Assembly: GCA_033791145.1 (NCBI GenBank)
Contig: JASJHH010000126.1
Span: forward strand, 1-8,484
Direction of reading: 5' to 3'
DNA: 8,484 bases
DNA from: JAALKW01 sp033791145
GTDB taxonomy: Bacteria; Pseudomonadota; Gammaproteobacteria; Legionellales; Legionellaceae
Below the pieces are notes generated by a model. That model worked only from the letters and a program-made list of their open reading frames with translations, had not been told where the DNA came from and did no database searches. This document shows positions 1 to 5,801 of the stretch, one piece after another. The translations under genes were made by a program, and so were the position numbers. Within the stretch, counting starts at the first letter, position 1, and each line of letters starts with the position of its first letter.

Positions 1-829
1 AACGCTCGCAGTGTTCTAGCAATTGGCGTTGATCAGGGGTTGCGGCAACGGCTGCAGCGGTTGGCGTTTCGGCTCTTAAATCAGCAACAAAATCTGAAAT
101 AGTAAAGTCTGTTTCATGACCTACGCCTGATATAATCGGAATATTGCTGTCTGAAATGGCATAGGCCAGCGCTTCGTCATTAAAGGCCCATAAATCTTCT
201 ATGCTGCCACCACCGCGTGCCAATAAAATCACATCGGCTGTTGCATCTATATTGGCTTGTTTTATTGCAGTAATCAGCTGAGGCGCTGCCCGTTCGCCTT
301 GTACTTCGGTTGGATAAAGTTTTACTTCTGTGAGTGGAAAGCGCTTTTTCAATGTGCTTTGCATGTCGCGAATAGCAGCGCCTGTTGGGGATGTAATCAG
401 TGCAATGGTATTCGGATATTTAGGCCATGTTTTTTTTCGGCTGGTATCAAATAAGCCAAGTGTTTTTAATTTGAGTTTTAAAGCTTCAAACTGCTGGAAT
501 AAATTACCGGCACCTGCAGCTTCGATGCTTTCAACGATTAATTGATAATCGCCTCGGGCCTCATAAACACTTAAAGTGCCTCGAAGGATGAGTGCTTGGC
601 CATTTTGTAAAATTGCTTCAGTGTTTTTACGATGTCGGCCTTTGAAAAACACACAGCGCAATTGAGCCGATGGGTCTTTAAGTGAAAAATAAGCGTGACC
701 TGATGCAGGGCGGCTTAAATTTGAGACTTCGCCTTCGACAGCAATTGGTCCGATGTCTTTTTCAAGCCAACGGCGTATATGTTGGTTCAGCGTTGCAACC
801 GTAAATGTTTTTTGTATGTTTTCTATCAT
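1..829 (-). CDS. xseA: Exodeoxyribonuclease VII large subunit, N-terminal 276 residues (3' end outside window)
   Basis: The large subunit of exonuclease VII binds and degrades single-stranded DNA in repair and mismatch correction, together with many copies of the small subunit XseB. Reading the minus strand from ATG at 829-827 gives an uninterrupted frame to the window edge. Residues about 8-105 are the OB-fold nucleic-acid-binding domain (PASGHAYFSLKD at 41-52, GDYQLIVES at 93-101). The catalytic domain follows with ITSPTGAAIRD (145-155), LLARGGGSIEDLWAFNDE (202-219) and GVGHETDFTISDFVADLRA (235-253). D155, R205, G206 and D241 fall at positions that, from memory, matter in the E. coli enzyme. 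The family is usually about 440 residues, so roughly the last 40% is missing. No strong Shine-Dalgarno sequence precedes the ATG. The gene is divergent from mip. Confidence 0.96.
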   Translation of the reverse strand, partial: MIENIQKTFTVATLNQHIRRWLEKDIGPIAVEGEVSNLSRPASGHAYFSLKDPSAQLRCVFFKGRHRKNTEAILQNGQALILRGTLSVYEARGDYQLIVESIEAAGAGNLFQQFEALKLKLKTLGLFDTSRKKTWPKYPNTIALITSPTGAAIRDMQSTLKKRFPLTEVKLYPTEVQGERAAPQLITAIKQANIDATADVILLARGGGSIEDLWAFNDEALAYAISDSNIPIISGVGHETDFTISDFVADLRAETPTAAAVAATPDQRQLLEHCER

Positions 830-929
830 CTTTTGTATGTTAATGAAATAAGCTGGTAATTCAAGTTAAATTTAGGCAAAATAAATTTTGAATTATATTG
901 GGTTTAAATAACAATAAAGAGGATTACTG
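830..929. promoter_or_regulatory. Divergent xseA / mip intergenic promoter region
   Basis: This 100-base, very AT-rich gap separates two divergent genes and must carry promoters for both. For mip, TATATT at 894-899 is the best -10-like box, but only a poor -35 (TTAGGC, 872-877) precedes it. The mip ribosome site is clear: AAGAGGA at 917-923, six bases before the ATG. I could not identify a convincing xseA promoter. Confidence 0.45.
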
Positions 930-1667
930 ATGATAAAAACAAAATGGATAGCAGGTGCGATGATTGTCGCAATCTCTGCGCCTTTATTTGCAGCTGATGC
1001 AACGGCACCTGTTTTATCTACAACAGAAGATAAAGTGTCTTATAGTATTGGTTCTGATTTAGGAAAAAATTTAAAGCGGCAAGGTATTTCAATCAATCCA
1101 GCTATTTTTGCGAAAGGCATGGACGATGGTATGAAAGGCGGTAAACTCTTAATGACCGACGCAGAAATGAAGCAAGTACTCAGTGATTTTGAAAAAGAAA
1201 TGATGAACAAGCGAGCGTCTGATTTCAACGAAAAAGCAGAAGAAAACAAAGTAAAAGGCGAAGCTTTTCTAAAAGGCAATAAAAGCAAACCGGGCGTTGT
1301 GAGTTTGCCAAGTGGCTTGCAATATAAAATTGTAACAGCAGGAAAAGGTATTAGACCCGCCAAAGAAGATACAGTTACAGTAGAATACACTGGGCGTTTA
1401 TTAAACGGTGAAGTATTTGATAGCACCGAGAAAGCAGGCAAACCAGTCAGCTTTAAACTCTCACAAGTTATTCCAGGTTGGACAGAGGCATTACAACTCA
1501 TGCCAGCAGGGTCTACATGGGAAGTGTTTATTCCAGCTAAATTAGCCTATGGTTCACGTAATGTAGGTGGGACGATTGGTCCGAATGAAACATTAATCTT
1601 TAATGTTCATTTGGTTGACGTGCAAAAAGAGGCTGCAAAAGATAGCAAACCAAGCGTTAAAAAATAA
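930..1667 (+). CDS. mip: Macrophage infectivity potentiator, FKBP-type peptidyl-prolyl isomerase
   Basis: Mip is a secreted or surface homodimeric prolyl cis-trans isomerase that aids early intracellular infection in Legionella. Residues 1-21 form a signal peptide with a likely cut after LFA. Residues about 34-117 correspond to the N-terminal dimerisation region and long connecting helix (DKVSYSIGSDLGKN at 34-47, ENKVKGEAFL at 105-114). The FKBP domain runs from about 125 to 232. Its pocket residues are visible: Y153, D164 in GEVFDSTEKAGKP, W184 in VIPGWTEAL, Y207 in LAYGSR, and F224. The body matches L. pneumophila Mip closely from memory, including the stretch QVIPGWTEALQLMPAGSTWE. The total of 245 residues exceeds the roughly 233 of L. 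pneumophila because of a lysine-rich tail after residue 232. AAGAGGA at 917-923 supports the start. The ampG-like gene follows after 18 bases, so co-transcription is likely. Confidence 0.97.
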   Translation: MIKTKWIAGAMIVAISAPLFAADATAPVLSTTEDKVSYSIGSDLGKNLKRQGISINPAIFAKGMDDGMKGGKLLMTDAEMKQVLSDFEKEMMNKRASDFNEKAEENKVKGEAFLKGNKSKPGVVSLPSGLQYKIVTAGKGIRPAKEDTVTVEYTGRLLNGEVFDSTEKAGKPVSFKLSQVIPGWTEALQLMPAGSTWEVFIPAKLAYGSRNVGGTIGPNETLIFNVHLVDVQKEAAKDSKPSVKK

Positions 1668-1685
1668 ATAATAGACTTAATTTAT

Positions 1686-2957
1686 ATGAAAAAACGTTTA
1701 TTCATTGTTTTTTTGTTGGGTTTCTCCTCAGGATTGCCTCTGGCACTTCTGGGGGGAACCTTACAAGCTTGGTTTGCCGCGTCAGGCGCGTCAGTCATGA
1801 CGACAGGCTTGTTGAGTTTAATAGGTTTACCGTATATTTATCGTTTTTTGTGGAGCCCTCTGCTCGACCGATTCTCATTATTTAAACTGGGAAAACGTCG
1901 TAGTTGGGTGTTATCCATGCAAGTGTGTTTATTAATTGGTTTTAATGCTTTAGCTTGGTTTTCACCGGCTACATCCCCTGGTTTAATGGCCCTAATCGCC
2001 TTAAGTTTGGCGGTTTGTTCTGCAACACAAGATATTGCGATTGATGCACACAGAACAGAATATTTAAAACCTGAAGAGCATGGTCTTGGGGCCTCGTTTG
2101 CGGTGTGCGGCTATCAAGTTGCTGTATTATTATCAGGCGGGCTCGCCTTGGTAATGGCGTATCACGTGGGTTGGACTGTGACCTATCGTTTGATGGGTTT
2201 TTTAATATGCATTGGCATGCTTGTGATTGTTTGGAGCCCTGAGCCATCGAGTGAATCACTTCAGCAACACACAGGATTATTAACGTCGTTTGTTGCGCCA
2301 GCCCAATCACTTTTATTGCGTCCGGGTATTATTGTTACTTTATGTTTTATTTTATTTTATAAATTAGCAGAAGCATTCACAACAACTAATAGCGGTATAA
2401 TTATGCCGTTTTTAATTCAAGGCATGGGCTTTTCGCTGGATGTAATTGGGTATGTGAATAAAATCATGGGCGTTGGGGCGGTATTAGGCGGCGGTTTAAC
2501 AGCGGGTATATTGCTCACACGCTGGTCGCTTTACCGTGCACTTTGGGTGTTTGGTTTGTTTCAAGCGCTCGCACATTTATTGTTTGTAGCGCTTGCCATA
2601 TCAGGCCAAAACACGGCATTATTTGCAGCAGCGGTGCTCTTTAATAATTTAGCGTATGGCATGGGGTCTACCGCATTGGTTGCGTTTTTTATGCGCTTTG
2701 TTGATAAGCGCTTTACCGCAACGCAATTTTCTATATTAGTCGGCGTTTCTGCGCTGCCTCGTGTTTTTTCAGGGCCAATGGGGGCAGGTTTACAGAGCTA
2801 TGTAGGCTGGGCCGGATTATATGAAATCGGTTTTATACTCACATTAAGTTTTGTGCCGTTTTTGATTTTAATGCGTCGTTCGGGCGTATTTTTAGAATTT
2901 GAGAAAGAGACGAAAGAGACGAAAGATAAAACAAAAAGCATAGAGGTTGAGGCGTAG
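1686..2957 (+). CDS. ampG: AmpG-like muropeptide permease (MFS transporter)
   Basis: AmpG proteins import anhydro-muropeptides across the inner membrane for peptidoglycan recycling and, in some bacteria, beta-lactamase induction. The 423-residue protein is built of about 12 hydrophobic segments. It carries the family's signature stretches in order: GFSSGLPLALLGGTLQAW (12-29), FLWSPLLDR (54-62), CSATQDIAIDAHRTEYL (111-127), YKLAEAF (225-231), VNKIMG (257-262) and FTATQFSILVGVSALPRV (343-360). The aspartate in QDIAIDA (D116 or D120) corresponds to the region critical in E. coli AmpG. The extreme C-terminus is a charged tail with KETKETK, encoded by a short 9-base tandem repeat near 2905-2925. 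No Shine-Dalgarno sequence is visible before ATG 1686, so translation may depend on coupling to mip 18 bases upstream. Legionella can carry AmpG paralogues, so the symbol denotes family rather than proven orthology. Confidence 0.88.
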   Translation: MKKRLFIVFLLGFSSGLPLALLGGTLQAWFAASGASVMTTGLLSLIGLPYIYRFLWSPLLDRFSLFKLGKRRSWVLSMQVCLLIGFNALAWFSPATSPGLMALIALSLAVCSATQDIAIDAHRTEYLKPEEHGLGASFAVCGYQVAVLLSGGLALVMAYHVGWTVTYRLMGFLICIGMLVIVWSPEPSSESLQQHTGLLTSFVAPAQSLLLRPGIIVTLCFILFYKLAEAFTTTNSGIIMPFLIQGMGFSLDVIGYVNKIMGVGAVLGGGLTAGILLTRWSLYRALWVFGLFQALAHLLFVALAISGQNTALFAAAVLFNNLAYGMGSTALVAFFMRFVDKRFTATQFSILVGVSALPRVFSGPMGAGLQSYVGWAGLYEIGFILTLSFVPFLILMRRSGVFLEFEKETKETKDKTKSIEVEA

Positions 2958-3046
2958 CATTTGGGGCGTGGCATGTTACGCGATGAAAATTGTGCTGTAA
3001 AAGTGTATTGTGGCGCTATGGTAGCGACGTGATAAATCAACCGGAC

Positions 3047-3076
3047 TTGGGAAAAATCTTTACTTTTGTTTATGAA
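3047..3076 (+). promoter_or_regulatory. Putative promoter of the secreted-protein gene
   Basis: TTGGGA (3047-3052), an 18-base spacer and TATGAA (3071-3076) each match four of six consensus positions. Transcription would start near 3083, about 25 bases before the preferred ATG at 3108. This is consensus matching only. Confidence 0.33.
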
Positions 3077-3107
3077 TACCATGGTCCACCTACAAAGGAG
3101 TATGAAC

Positions 3108-3590
3108 ATGAAGGGACGAGTAACTGGAATGATTTTAGCCGGGTCGGTTGTATGGGTGGCAGAAGCACTTGCAGCCGACAATCTTGAAACGCCCCTGCTT
3201 ACGGTTTGCAACAACCCGATAATACAGGCTTATACTACTGGAGGCAACTCCACCGAACTGACTACCGGTACATATCAGTACCAGCGCTACTCCGATTCTA
3301 ATTGCATCAGCTCTGTCACCACCGGGCCATGGGATATTACGACTGGCTCCACCGGATTGAAGGCTAACCTAACATTTCTGCTCTGCGACGGGGCCGGTTC
3401 CAACTCCCTCGGGGGGCACATTTGCGCGTTCGCTGGTGATGGGGCACATTCCTTCAGAATGATTTCATGGACGACTAACGATGGGGTCCAAACAACCTCG
3501 GGGAACTGTATCAGCCTGACTTGCACCGGTACAAACTATGATAGTGGTAGCTGGGCGACCGTATCCACACAAACCGTCGGATTCAGTTAG
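3108..3590 (+). CDS. Small secreted protein of unknown function, GC-rich
   Basis: I do not recognise a family. The preferred start is ATG 3108, because AAGGAG at 3095-3100 lies seven bases upstream of it; in-frame ATGs at 3066 and 3102 are badly spaced. The 160-residue product begins with a classical signal peptide (K2 and R4, a hydrophobic run, then AEALA before ADN), so export through Sec is likely. The mature part is rich in Thr, Ser and Gly, has no membrane segment, and contains six cysteines that could form disulfides. Two segments around NCIS (residues about 65-68 and 138-141, each followed by a Thr/Gly-rich run) hint at an internal duplication. Codon use favours ACC, GGC, TCC and CTG, and its GC content is visibly higher than mip or ampG, which suggests acquisition from elsewhere. 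It lies upstream of the 53-residue precursor candidate on the same strand, but nothing shows a functional link. Confidence 0.72.
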   Translation: MKGRVTGMILAGSVVWVAEALAADNLETPLLTVCNNPIIQAYTTGGNSTELTTGTYQYQRYSDSNCISSVTTGPWDITTGSTGLKANLTFLLCDGAGSNSLGGHICAFAGDGAHSFRMISWTTNDGVQTTSGNCISLTCTGTNYDSGSWATVSTQTVGFS

Positions 3591-3615
3591 CATACCGAAG
3601 ACCTATCGCATGTGT

Positions 3616-3633
3616 TGGGCCTGGATGGGCCCA
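3616..3633 (+). terminator. Short GC-rich hairpin after the secreted-protein gene
   Basis: TGGGCC (3616-3621) and GGCCCA (3628-3633) form a perfect six-pair stem with a six-base loop, 25 bases after the stop codon. There is no T-run behind it, so termination is only a possibility. Confidence 0.25.
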
Positions 3634-3684
3634 CCTGTGTACTGGCGGCAGGTAAGCGGCATGTCCTGGCTCCTACGGCGGAAC

Positions 3685-3714
3685 TTGGACATTTGCTGGT
3701 GAAGTCGATACTAT
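3685..3714 (+). promoter_or_regulatory. Putative promoter for the 53-residue precursor gene
   Basis: TTGGAC (3685-3690), an 18-base spacer and TACTAT (3709-3714) resemble a sigma-70 promoter. It would start transcription about 30 bases before ATG 3752. TATAAA at 3712-3717 is an alternative -10 with a too-long spacer. Confidence 0.3.
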
Positions 3715-3751
3715 AAATTTCACCTAAACATATTTTGGGGAGTAAATATAA

Positions 3752-3913
3752 ATGCACCATGATGATAAATCGTCAGATGACTTTAAAAGCGTATGCAAAA
3801 AATCACGAACGTATGAGCCACCTGAGCTCGTCAAACTTGAGTCGGTAGAGCCCGAATCAGGCGAAATAAATAAAGCGAATGAAGCTACGGGCGGGCTGTT
3901 TTCCGGCTCCTAA
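3752..3913 (+). CDS. Candidate RiPP precursor peptide with lasso-type leader motif (53 aa)
   Basis: This short frame has a well-placed ribosome site (GGGGAG at 3737-3742, nine bases before the ATG) and ends at TAA 3911-3913. The N-terminal half is charged and hydrophilic. It is followed by Y21-E-P-P24-E-L26-V-K-L29, which fits the YxxPxL leader motif recognised by RRE domains in lasso-peptide pathways, and then by E35-S36-G37. The last 17 residues, from G37, would be a core with glutamate at core position 8 (E44) and a Gly-, Ser- and Phe-containing tail. This fits a Gly1-Glu8 macrolactam. In the usual leader spacing S36 would take the place of the conserved Thr at -2, which would put the cut one residue later, so the core start is uncertain. 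The gene converges on the synthetase gene, which is 187 bases away on the other strand. Its codons are more GC-rich than those of the minus-strand operon. Function is inferred from motif and context only. Confidence 0.66.
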   Translation: MHHDDKSSDDFKSVCKKSRTYEPPELVKLESVEPESGEINKANEATGGLFSGS

Positions 3914-3931
3914 TTAATGCTCTAAAATCAA

Positions 3932-3952
3932 ACAGGTTAACTCGAAACCTGT
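3932..3952 (+). terminator. Hairpin downstream of the 53-residue precursor gene
   Basis: ACAGGTT (3932-3938) pairs perfectly with AACCTGT (3946-3952) around a seven-base loop, 18 bases after the stop codon. No T-run follows, so this is a weak or non-canonical terminator. Its right arm overlaps the start of the dispersed repeat. Confidence 0.33.
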
Positions 3953-4049
3953 CATTCCCGCATAGGCGTCAACCCGACGCGGCAATCTCCTTAGGAATAA
4001 AACCAGATTGCCACGCCTGCGGCTCGCAACGACGTACTTGGGGAGTTAC
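3950..4049. repeat. Palindromic dispersed repeat (MITE-like)
   Basis: The element has two arms. The inner arms GGCAATCT (3981-3988) and AGATTGCC (4005-4012) are perfectly complementary around a 16-base loop. The outer arms are degenerate: TGTCATTCCCGC on the left, and GCTCGCAACGACG (about 4022-4034) on the right. This architecture, with a GTCATT start, a GGCAATCT centre and a CTCGCAAYGACG end, is a common dispersed palindrome in Legionella, Rickettsia and other genomes. The trailing TGGGGAGTTAC (4039-4049) recurs at 8013-8023 after a second, half-length element. No protein is encoded. Confidence 0.68.
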
Positions 4050-4051
4050 GG

Positions 4052-4095
4052 ATTAAGGTTTTATTAACACGATGTGGTATTGATAAAACCTTAAT
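4052..4095. terminator. Long AT-rich hairpin between convergent genes, possible bidirectional terminator
   Basis: ATTAAGGTTTTAT (4052-4064) is perfectly complementary to ATAAAACCTTAAT (4083-4095). The stem extends three more pairs inward (one is G-T), giving 16 pairs with a 12-base loop. It ends six bases past the stop codon of the synthetase gene and faces the convergent precursor gene. A T-run after the stem is absent on both strands, so its efficiency as a terminator is uncertain. Confidence 0.48.
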
Positions 4096-4100
4096 TACGC

Positions 4101-5723
4101 CTAACAAACGCCTTGTTTCAGCATGAATCCTTTGACGAGATTTTTCATTCTTAAGCCAGGGTTATGGGCCTGTATTAAATGTGAGTAGGGAAGTTCTGAA
4201 AATTCCTCTTTGTATTGATTTTCTTCGCATGCACGCTGATATAGCTCAAACGTACTTGGGGCAATTGCTAGACCCTCGGATTTTTTGTAATCAGCTATAA
4301 TATCTTCTGGCAAAGTACGGCTAAGATATTGTCGCATTAAATAACGCCCTACACCGTGACGTTTTTTTTGTGTCAGCGGCAAGCTTAAAAAGAATTCCAA
4401 TAGTTTTGGATACAATAAAGGATAACGGAACTCGAATCCCAATTGTTTAGCAACCACACTGCTATACTCAATACGCATACGTATTTCACTGCTGTGAGGG
4501 CCTTGTAAAATTGACCGCATACCTTCTCTTTCGGTATTAAAATACAGGCGTTTCTGGGGATGATAAGATAAAGTTTTATTTGAGTTTTTTGCAAAGCGGT
4601 CGTTAATTATTTGCTTGATTTGATGCCTTGATATGCTCATTTGATACAACGCGGGGTGAGCGTACTGACAAAAATGAACACCATTTTTTAGCCAGCGAAC
4701 AGGTGATTGCGTTTTATCTTGATTTACGGTGAGTTGATTCCAAGCATCTCGAAATTTTTTCTGATGCATTAATTCAGGAATACAATAATTGAATCCTATG
4801 TTGCTTGAAACGCCTTGGTCCCCTCCAAATCCTGATAATAAAATGGGGTGTTTGTTTGCAGCGACTGCTCGGTGTATATTGCTGGCAAACATCGGAAACA
4901 TGTAAGGTGCAGATCCACCAAACCACTTCGCGTATTGCGTAAATACTTGGATCGGTTCAAAGTTTTCATCACCAATTCGTTGTATTCTGGGCTGTTGGAA
5001 ATGCTCAATAAAGCTTTCTTCAAGTTGGGAATTATATAGCTGTGCGGGTTGTGTTCCTGGTTTGGCTATGTGCATGTATAAAGTAGGGTTGATACCTAAC
5101 TCTCTGAGGCAGCAATAGACAGCGCTGGAATCAAGCCCGGCACTGAATTCCGCGGCAAGGTTTGTTTGATCATCTATTGCATTAAGGGTGGATTCTTTCA
5201 TAAGTTCACTAAAATGAGCGAGATAATCTCGATCATCTGAGTAGTGCAATACATCACCTTTAACTTCTAGTTGCCAGTATGCTTTTTTTTCAACGGAACC
5301 ATCATGCTTAAAATGCATCATGTGTCCTGGTTCAACCCGATAGATACCTTCATAAAACGTTTCATCGGAATAGTATTTTTCTCGTGAAAATAACATGTGA
5401 ATTTGTTGTTTATGCAAAAAGGGGGGGGAACTCAATTGTTCAATAATAAGAGGGATGGTTTCAGCAATGATGAGTTTTTTTCCTGGCGTGTGGTAATAAT
5501 ATAACGGAGCAACGCCTAAGTGATCTCTTATCAGCATAACCTCGCCTGTCTTGGGCTGGTTTATGGCCACAGCAAAGGGTTTGTAATGATGCCGCCAAGT
5601 ACTTGGTTCACAGGCGGCTTTAAATGAGTGAATAGGCGGTGTTTGATAGTGATAATCGTATAGGGACGTTCCATCAGGTAATTGCTCATGGTGCGCTTGT
5701 CCTGATACATAAAGGTTGAACAT
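4101..5723 (-). CDS. Asparagine-synthetase-like ATP-dependent enzyme, probable lasso-type macrolactam synthetase
   Basis: The 540-residue protein has the two-domain layout of class-B asparagine synthetases. The N-terminal glutaminase-like domain includes RDHLGVAPLYYY (66-77) and AETIPLI (87-93). It begins M-F-N, so the Cys2 nucleophile needed to release ammonia from glutamine is absent. The ATP-pyrophosphatase domain has the PP-loop SAGLDSS (194-200), SGFGGDQ (297-303, where the classical motif ends GGDE), FRYPLLYPKLLEF (432-444) and KSEGLAIAP (481-489). Loss of the glutaminase with retention of the adenylating PP-loop is typical of the lasso-peptide C protein, which activates an Asp or Glu side chain by adenylation for attack by the core N-terminus. 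The context agrees: it is the last gene of the operon with a YxxPxL precursor and an oxygenase. A GGAG site precedes ATG 5723. The coding strand contains a C8 tract at 5421-5428 (codons for residues about 99-101). A different amide-forming role on the peptide is the main alternative. Confidence 0.8.
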   Translation of the reverse strand: MFNLYVSGQAHHEQLPDGTSLYDYHYQTPPIHSFKAACEPSTWRHHYKPFAVAINQPKTGEVMLIRDHLGVAPLYYYHTPGKKLIIAETIPLIIEQLSSPPFLHKQQIHMLFSREKYYSDETFYEGIYRVEPGHMMHFKHDGSVEKKAYWQLEVKGDVLHYSDDRDYLAHFSELMKESTLNAIDDQTNLAAEFSAGLDSSAVYCCLRELGINPTLYMHIAKPGTQPAQLYNSQLEESFIEHFQQPRIQRIGDENFEPIQVFTQYAKWFGGSAPYMFPMFASNIHRAVAANKHPILLSGFGGDQGVSSNIGFNYCIPELMHQKKFRDAWNQLTVNQDKTQSPVRWLKNGVHFCQYAHPALYQMSISRHQIKQIINDRFAKNSNKTLSYHPQKRLYFNTEREGMRSILQGPHSSEIRMRIEYSSVVAKQLGFEFRYPLLYPKLLEFFLSLPLTQKKRHGVGRYLMRQYLSRTLPEDIIADYKKSEGLAIAPSTFELYQRACEENQYKEEFSELPYSHLIQAHNPGLRMKNLVKGFMLKQGVC

Positions 5724-5726
5724 AAA

Positions 5727-5739
5727 AACACTCCGTGTT
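5727..5739 (-). promoter_or_regulatory. Ribosome site of the synthetase gene inside a small hairpin
   Basis: On the minus strand AACAC-GGA-GTGTT forms a five-pair stem (plus one possible G-T pair), with GGA of the Shine-Dalgarno sequence in the three-base loop, just before ATG 5723. It could modestly lower or tune synthetase translation. The rest of the 78-base gap (5724-5801) shows no gene or strong promoter. Confidence 0.35.
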
Positions 5740-5801
5740 CATGAGAAAGAACAGGCCTTTAAAGTATAGAAATTAGGTTTCAAGCACAAGTAAACTTTAT
5801 G

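Noticed and set aside
257..545. Two plus-strand frames of 65 and 71 codons inside xseA
   Set aside because: They lie antisense to the conserved XseA catalytic domain, which explains this DNA completely.
1040..1501. Minus-strand open frame of 153 codons within mip
   Set aside because: It is the antisense shadow of the clearly coding Mip frame, with no ribosome site or recognisable protein character.
1969..2310. Minus-strand open frame of 113 codons within the ampG-like gene
   Set aside because: Antisense shadow of the permease; the product is compositionally odd and unlike any family I know.
2798..3214. Minus-strand open frame of 138 codons across the end of ampG and the start of the secreted-protein gene
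   Set aside because: It overlaps two better-supported plus-strand genes and shows no domain or ribosome site.
3950..4049. Possible CRISPR or small RNA gene in the GC-rich palindromic stretch
   Set aside because: There is a single palindrome and no regular spacer-repeat series; the sequence matches a known style of dispersed repeat.
4101..5723. Reading this gene as a housekeeping asparagine synthetase B
   Set aside because: The Cys2 nucleophile is missing and the operon partners are a YxxPxL peptide and an oxygenase, so a peptide substrate fits better.
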